64,000 nt of DNA, from NCBI RefSeq assembly GCF_932526225.1, contig NC_064034.1, positions 8,046,001 through 8,110,000 on the forward strand, given 5' to 3'. The DNA is from Nematostella vectensis (lineage: Eukaryota; Cnidaria; Anthozoa; Actiniaria; Edwardsiidae). The position numbers were made by a program, and so were the translations under genes. This document shows positions 58,301 to 64,000 of the stretch, piece by piece (within the stretch, counting starts at the first letter, position 1; each line of letters begins with the position of its first letter). The notes beneath the pieces are model-generated. The model made no database searches and was not told where the DNA came from. It saw only the letters and a program-made list of their open reading frames with translations.

Positions 58301-60739
58301 TCTAGGATTACAAAGCTTTCCGCCATTTTGGCAGATTCTAAAACGGCTTTGCCTGATAAATGGCTTCCTACCACGTACCTGTAATGAAGCACTTTGTTCC
58401 TGGTGTGATCCTGTCGCCATGCGAGGGAAGACAGACAGTACCCACCCTTTCACTCAGCGTCACTGGTTTGACGAGTCTGATTAGAGCAATGTCATTGCGC
58501 AGATGTCGCATGCTGAAGGATTCGTGCTTAATGACTTCGTGTATAGCGATAGGCGTCTGACCGTCTCCCCCATTGAGGCGGTCATGCTGACCTGGAAACA
58601 CAGCGATCGCATCACGCAGTCTAATACTAAGTGGACACATTTGAAAACCGCCGCTGCTTCCAAACGGAGGTGAAAGTTTAAAGGAGTTGGAAAAAGTGTC
58701 ACAGGGCTGCCATCAAATAGACTATGAGAGTTTGATAAAAAATGGTCGTGAGGTTGGGAAAGTCGGTCGGAACCCTCATCAGCTTTCATATCCGGGGGGG
58801 GGGGGGGCACTCCGATAAAATCAGACGGGGGTGATCGTCGCCAAAATCGATTTTAACCCTAAGGGTTAAAATAGCACTTTGGGTGTGGTCAACAAAAACT
58901 CTTACCCCTAAGAGTTAGCAAACTGGGTGCGGTCGAAATAATTTTTAACCCTAAGAGATAGCAGAATCGAAAAAAAACACCCCCTTAGCCCCTTTGGAAT
59001 AACAGTTGGTTGAATTTTATACCCTAAGAGATAACAGAATCGGAAATAAACGTTAAATACCCCCTTAGGAATAGCAGTTGATCTAATTTTATGCCCTAAG
59101 AGATCAGCAGAAACGGAAAATAAGGTATAGCAGTTGGTTAAAATTTTATACCCTAAAAGATTAGGACGATCATAGCCGTCTAACAAGTTCAAAGTAAATG
59201 AGATTCGATGAGAATTGGATCTATGACGACTATCATCTTCGTGTTTTAGCGAAACTGCATGGTAATTATTGGAAAAATACTGTTGATAACTCGGTAACAA
59301 TTCCGAAAATTATCCCCTTTGGGTCGATTGAATATTTGGTATTCCCTGGCAAACACTTGCATAACAATATAGATGCTGCCTAGTCACGCACTATCAAAGT
59401 TATTAATTGATAAAGATTTGGTGTATATCTTCTATACTTGAAAACCTTGAATACATTCTCGGATCAAGGGTTTTTCAATTAGCAAGAATGTATTTCCTTC
59501 AAACCACTTCTTCCAACTTAAAACATGGCGTACACACGTAGATTGTTTCCGTGCCAATTGATATCCCGCCAAAAGTGGTCTTCCAAGGGGATGATCGAGC
59601 GCGCGCCTCAAATGTAACGACTTTATTTTGTTCAGCGTCCTTACCGACGACAACCCGGAACATGGTGACGTCAGGGTTATTGGGGAAGCAGTGGGCAGCC
59701 GTGACGATGTACTCAGGCGAGATGAGTGAGCCACCGCATGTGTGAAACCACCTGTTCCTGTCCTTTGTGGTTTCTAAGGAGATTTGCCAGGGCCACGAGT
59801 GAGGGACTGCATCAGTACCGGCGACCACACGCGCGCTCACGGGCCTCTGCCCGCATTGCGCTGTTCATACGAAAAGACATAATCAGTATCAGTGATCATA
59901 CACGCGCGCTCACGGGCCTCTGCCCGCATTGCGCTGTTCATACGAAAAGACATAATCAGTATCAGTGATCATACACGCGCGCTTACGGGCCTCTGCCCGC
60001 ATTGCGCTGTTCATACGAAAAGACATAATCAGTACCAGTGATCATACACGCGCGCTCACGGGCCTCTGCCCGCATTGCGCTGTTCATAAGAAATCTAACA
60101 TCATCAGTATCAGTGATCATACACGCGCGCTCACGGGCCTCTGCCCGCATTGCGCTGTTCATACGAAAAGACATAATCAGTACCAGAGATTATACACGCG
60201 CGCTCACGGGCCTCTGCCCGCATTGCGCTGTTCATACGAAAAGACATAATCAGTACCAGTGATCATACACGCGCGCTCACGGCCCTCTCTCCCCATTGCG
60301 CTGTTAATACCAAATAGCATCATCAGTACCAGTGAACATACACGCGCGTACATACATACATTACACAAAAAAATCTTGGGAACGGTTTTGACTAAAGCTT
60401 CTTGCACCATCGCTAATGCGCAACTAAAAAAATTGAATGGGTAAAAAAAAAGAGAAAGGTATAATTACCGAGGTATTGCGAGGTATTGCGAATACTTTTA
60501 AATAAGGTAAATAGGCTTATACAAAAAACGCCATTATTGGATTGAATTTGCCTTTGTTGAACTCTAGTTAGATAAAAGATAGATGGGATGCATCATAATT
60601 TTCGAGTGAAATTTAAGGGGCAAATATAAGTTATTCAACCTTGCATTCAAACTACGCGGTCCTCGTCCTATTACGACTTATTACCTGTAATCAGAGACGG
60701 AACGAGAGCGCACAGGAGAAAAGCGAGTGCTGTCTTCAT
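55336..60739 (-). CDS. Secreted chymotrypsin-like serine protease with C-terminal ShK domain, six exons (331 aa)
   Basis: Exons: 60739-60685, 59860-59645, 58591-58379, 57783-57445, 56001-55951, 55457-55336. All five introns are phase 1 and join in frame. Signal peptide MKTALAFLLCALVPSLIT; then QCGQRPVSARVVAGTDAVPH, whose RVVAG is the activation site; catalytic His in VTAAHC; Asp in NDIALIRL; ITGWGRT; Ser in GCQGDSGGP. Exon 5 is a Pro-rich linker (PPNPPSPSTAPPPP). Exon 6 holds six cysteines in an ShK/ShKT pattern (C-KNDWGGATC..., KAHC, KLSC, KKTC, NFC) and ends RNGEIL-stop. Proteases with ShK tails occur in cnidarian digestive and gland cells, where the ShK part may target or modulate the enzyme (inference). 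The ShK fold is shared with channel-blocking toxins, but here it is a domain of an enzyme. No lesion seen. Confidence 0.92.
56010..57440 (-). other. Protease intron 4 with repeats
   Basis: Includes the 48-bp minisatellite at 56817-57056 and a GTT/GCT-rich low-complexity stretch (57210-57420), whose Leu/Cys-rich frames are artefacts. Confidence 0.6.
56817..57056. repeat. 48-bp minisatellite, about six copies
   Basis: Units TTTTATACCGCAGGTGCAGC followed by CCCTGCGCGCCCCGCACAAC and ATGGGTA. Sequence identity between units is high. Confidence 0.92.
58790..59180. repeat. Intronic tandem motif TTTTAACCCTAAGAG
   Basis: Diverged repeats with (A/T)ACCCTAAGAGATARCAGA run through protease intron 2, together with a poly-G run near 58795. 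Confidence 0.6.
59831..60350. repeat. 73-bp minisatellite duplicating the exon-2 splice acceptor
   Basis: Eight copies at spacing 73 bp (one 75) of a unit containing GCGCGCTCACGGGCCTCTGC, CCGCATTGCGCTGTTCATAC and ATAATCAGTACCAGTGATCA. On the minus strand each unit has GTATGAACAG/CGCAATGCGG, the acceptor and first codons of protease exon 2. The copy nearest 59860 is the one used in the intact frame. Confidence 0.93.
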
Positions 60740-61028
60740 GGCAAAGTCCTCGGAGTGATTTGAGTCTCTTCTCAGGTGGGATGGATATTTTACCTGGTTG
60801 CAGCAAACAGCTGAAAGCTGGTGCAAACATTTGTTGGACACAAAGCCTTGTGCTTACAGTGCATCGACGCTTCTGACAGATACAGGGACACCTGTGTTTG
60901 TCGTGAGCCGAGGAAGACTGGATTAAGCCGCTTAACTCGTGGTGCGAAGCAATACCAAAATAGACTAAAATACGTGTTCGCTTGTATACGTCCTTTATTA
61001 TTTTTTGGTTAAAGCATACACACTCCAC

Positions 61029-62362
61029 CTATTTTCTTCGACGTCGGGCTTCGCCCCTGCACAGTGTGTATGGCTCAAAGTTACACCTGTAGTATGCTTT
61101 TGTGTACACAAACACACCTGTGTTTATCGTCAGGCGCGAGGGAACTGGGTCCGAATGGTCCACCAAGACTGAAGGCCCTTGCAGACTCGTTTCCGAGCTT
61201 TTTTTAAAACTTAGAATTGAAATTAAAATAAAATTGCCTGTGCTAACAAGCGACAAATGAATTTTATTTCTCTGATGTTTGCGTGATCGTGTTAAGGCTT
61301 AGTGCCCTGTACGCAAGGAGCATATCGGTGCTTAAAAACAGTGAACTAAAAATCCTGATATTTTTGCTACATCATGTTAACTTGTTGTTATAAGCTCGCA
61401 TTCTCAGCGACATTTTTTTCGAAATTTTCATATGCAATCTTTTAAGAAGCCATATACTCCTGTTACGAGCATGATCTTTTTCGTGTATACGCACCAGGAG
61501 GCAACTTTGAAGAGAAGGGCCCCATGCATCACCTCCCCCCCCCCCCCCTACACCACACACCACTCGCGCGAATGCTAGCCGTTGAAAAAAGGATTTCATT
61601 CATTTGTTGCTCGTGTCTGCCCTGAAGAGCTCCAGTACCAGTTTTTGAAGAACCAAAAACAATTGTGAATATTGGGTTGCTGTTGTTGTAGAGTTGTCAA
61701 TTGTTTTTTTCGGAATGTTCGAATGGATATAAAATTATCCGATCCGTTACATCAAATTCTGAAGTACTCTCAAGAATAAAGTCTTGCACAAACTTTTTTT
61801 TTGCCGTACCGCAAACCGTTTTACGTTCGGCAGGCCAATACCTGCCTTCTTCAGGTTATAAAAAGGCGGGTATTAGCCTGCCGAAATATCGTTTAAAACA
61901 ACTCTGCGTTGTTGTCGACTTTTTCTTATAAAGGTTTTATTTCATAATTAACTGTCGATGCACAGACCGCGGAGGCTGTCCGCTTGCCCGGTGGTTTTCT
62001 TCATACGTTTTTGCAACAGCATAGCCATTTACTGCGGGCCACTCATACGGACACGTACAGAAAGCGACCCCTTCCCCAACGCGTCCGCCGTCCATGAACC
62101 GCTCAAGTAAACTCTTACGTGCTGTATTTTTGTCTGTACCTCAGTACCACAGGAAGCCCGTTACCATGCATAAATGAAAACGACGACCATTTTCCAACAT
62201 TATTGCCAAACTATACATTTTGAAGAAAACAATTAATACGGAAATTCTTCCCATTTATCTGTACTGTATATGTTATTCCCAACACGTCAAGTCCTGTTTG
62301 GTGGGAGTAGTGTTTTGTTTTCAATCTATAAATAAAACAGCGCCACATTTGCATTATCTTAT
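61029..62362. other. No supported gene; PLE-like inverted repeat
   Basis: An inverted repeat at 61826-61846 and 61865-61885 (TTCGGCAGGCCAATACCTGC and its partner) around CTTCTTCAGG resembles terminal regions of Penelope-like elements (from memory, weak). Confidence 0.4.
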
Positions 62363-62449
62363 TTACTGGTCTGTCGCACATTCAGCCTTTGGCTGAAATG
62401 CACTCCAATACGATGATTTATCAGGAAGAACAATTCCAGCATTTACAAC
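62363..62449 (-). CDS. Possible terminal exon of a gene entering from the right
   Basis: TTCTTCTACAG acceptor, then VVNAGIVLPDKSSYWSAFQP KAECATDQ and TAA. An upstream candidate exon near 63140-63023 (RLCQQTAESCPKAFTPGSG) ends at a GTAAGA donor. No family recognised; both could be chance. Confidence 0.25.
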   Translation of the reverse strand, partial: VVNAGIVLPDKSSYWSAFQPKAECATDQ

Positions 62450-64000
62450 CTGTAGAAGAAAATCTTTCATAGAACTAATGTTTCAAACCACTCGAATTAA
62501 ATTCAGTCGGAAATACCAGACTACTATCTGACATACTAATCCGTGAGTTTACTTTTCACACCATTGCACACAAGACTCGAATAACACAGGATATTAACAC
62601 TTTTATCTAATATCCAAAGTGTTTTCGATGTTGCTGCTCATAAAGTACAAAAGTTTTAACAAAGATGTATTTCTGTCTTTTTTTCATCTGGATCATAATC
62701 AGGCAAGCTGCACTATTTAACACCTAAAAATTGCAGCGAAACAAAAATACTACCTCTGCCTTACAAATTTTTGCAAACCACCTCTTATTTTGCACAAGAA
62801 AAAATTTCCTCTTTTGAAAAGTAAAAAATAACTGGCCTATGAGATAAGACGCGGTTGACAGCCCACCATACGAGAAGCAATTATCGACTGTCACATTTTT
62901 GTCATATTGTCCATATTTGTTTTGATATCACGGAATCAAAAGCTTCTTCTTTGCCCGGCTTATTACCCCTCCCAGGTTTCATTACAATTCACAAGGCCAT
63001 AAGAGTAGGGAAGTAGTCTTACTGAATGCGCAATCCAAGCCATAATATGTTTCTGTCCCACTGCCAGGGGTAAAAGCTTTGGGACACGACTCAGCCGTTT
63101 GTTGGCACAGGCGTCTGCTATTTACGCCACTTGATTTGCTAATGTCAAATACCTTTTTCTAACGCAGGCGCAGATTCAAAGGTAAAAGAAAACAGACAAT
63201 GGTCGATGTACAAGGGTGTTTTTAGCTTTGATGTTTGTTATTGCTAGTTGTCTGGTAGCTACACAACCGGTGAATCGCTAGAATTTTTCTCATTCTTGAC
63301 AAATTCGAATCCTAGTCTGGAAATGATATACTGTATTCCAAATAATGAAATGATTATATTGACGAAAAACATATGACCACACGATTTAGACACAAGCATA
63401 AAAGCTGGATATATGCCCCCACACACACATCCCGAAAAGCTACCTTAAGCGTGTTTTGGACTGTGTCTGTACGTGTGGTGAAGGAATCAAGTAAAGACCT
63501 TACGACTCGCCAGCCGGGGTCCAAAGGTCAATACGTATTGGCGGGCGTACGTGAGACAACCGTGAAAGACTGGTCACAAAAAATTCACCGACCATTTCCT
63601 TTGAATTACAACCTAACCTCAAGCGGAGAAAACTCTACTTAAAGTGACTTTGTAGGGGGTATAGCGTAACTTTTTTGTGTGGAATTTTCTGGATTATTTT
63701 GATGGCTATCTGTTCTGGTCATGAGTAATCGTCCCGACTCACGGAGGCAATAATGCGTGCTTTTATCTAAGACGTATCACATATCGGCTACATGTTATTA
63801 CACACCACACGCCAAGTTCGGTCCTAGTGTTACAAAGTTTGAAAGAAATTGTCGCCGACACACAGTGATGTCTGCGGTTTTATTAATCTTTTCCGGTACT
63901 TTTTACTCTGTTTTCTCTGGGGGGGGGGGGGGGGGGGCTTAATAATTTAGTAGGCTCGATATACCAGCCGTTTCTGTGAGCCTGCAGACCAGGAGACCGT
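62450..64000. other. No supported gene
   Basis: AT-rich sequence with a poly-G tract near 63920-63937. The frames at 63373-63642 and 63757-63942 have no recognisable domain. Confidence 0.4.

Noticed and set aside
59726..60444. Arg/Ala-rich frames
   Set aside because: Translations of the 73-bp minisatellite, not a protein repeat.

Overview
The window is animal nuclear DNA, most likely from an anthozoan cnidarian such as a sea anemone. Host genes have many short exons with GT/AG borders and metazoan extracellular modules (MAM, Sushi, SRCR, LRR, TSR, astacin, trypsin, ShK). Transposon debris, microsatellites and poly-G tracts are abundant. The species call is inference.

Layout. 1-1229 (-): 5' part of an uninterrupted, mitochondrial-type cytochrome P450. 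3957-10440 (-): exons of an astacin metalloprotease with two TSR and one MAM module, carrying several frame lesions and interrupted by a CR1/L2-like LINE (about 4930-7145) and an 810-bp DNA element with a 9-bp target duplication (8651-9460). 10446-15540: an (AAAT)n tract, an LTR-retrotransposon gag/protease remnant, a perfect 37-bp-arm hairpin, and the GIY-YIG tail of a Penelope-like element.

17123-34060: a complete-looking Polinton/adintovirus-type virus-like element with terminal inverted repeats (TIRs) and a 5-bp target duplication (ACTGG). Rightward genes at the left end encode a small membrane protein, a TFIIB-like transcription factor, an ankyrin-repeat protein, a RING protein and a five-repeat zinc protein. 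The leftward block encodes at least five membrane or coiled-coil proteins, a candidate penton protein, a soluble protein, a packaging ATPase and the major capsid protein. An rve integrase (+) and a 1308-aa protein-primed DNA polymerase B (-) complete the set. No gene in the element shows an intron. Nearly all are preceded by a TTTAAAGA-type motif, and a subset (polymerase, TFIIB, RING, zinc) shares a longer GAAAAGTG-containing version and a homologous leader. I read this as a virus-like genome that may carry part of its own transcription-initiation machinery.

34343-49165 (+): a large multi-exon receptor gene (MAM, Sushi, SRCR, about 15 LRR exons, Cys-rich stalk, multi-pass membrane domain). 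A phase-compatible signal-peptide exon at 16461-16509 suggests the virus-like element sits inside its first intron. 50180-51075 (-): decayed Harbinger transposase. 52026-52949 (-): class A GPCR, with a truncated duplicate at 53227-53580. 55336-60739 (-): a six-exon secreted chymotrypsin-like protease with a C-terminal ShK domain; all its introns are phase 1, and a 73-bp minisatellite has multiplied the exon-2 splice acceptor. From 61 to 64 kb I see only repeats and one possible terminal exon.
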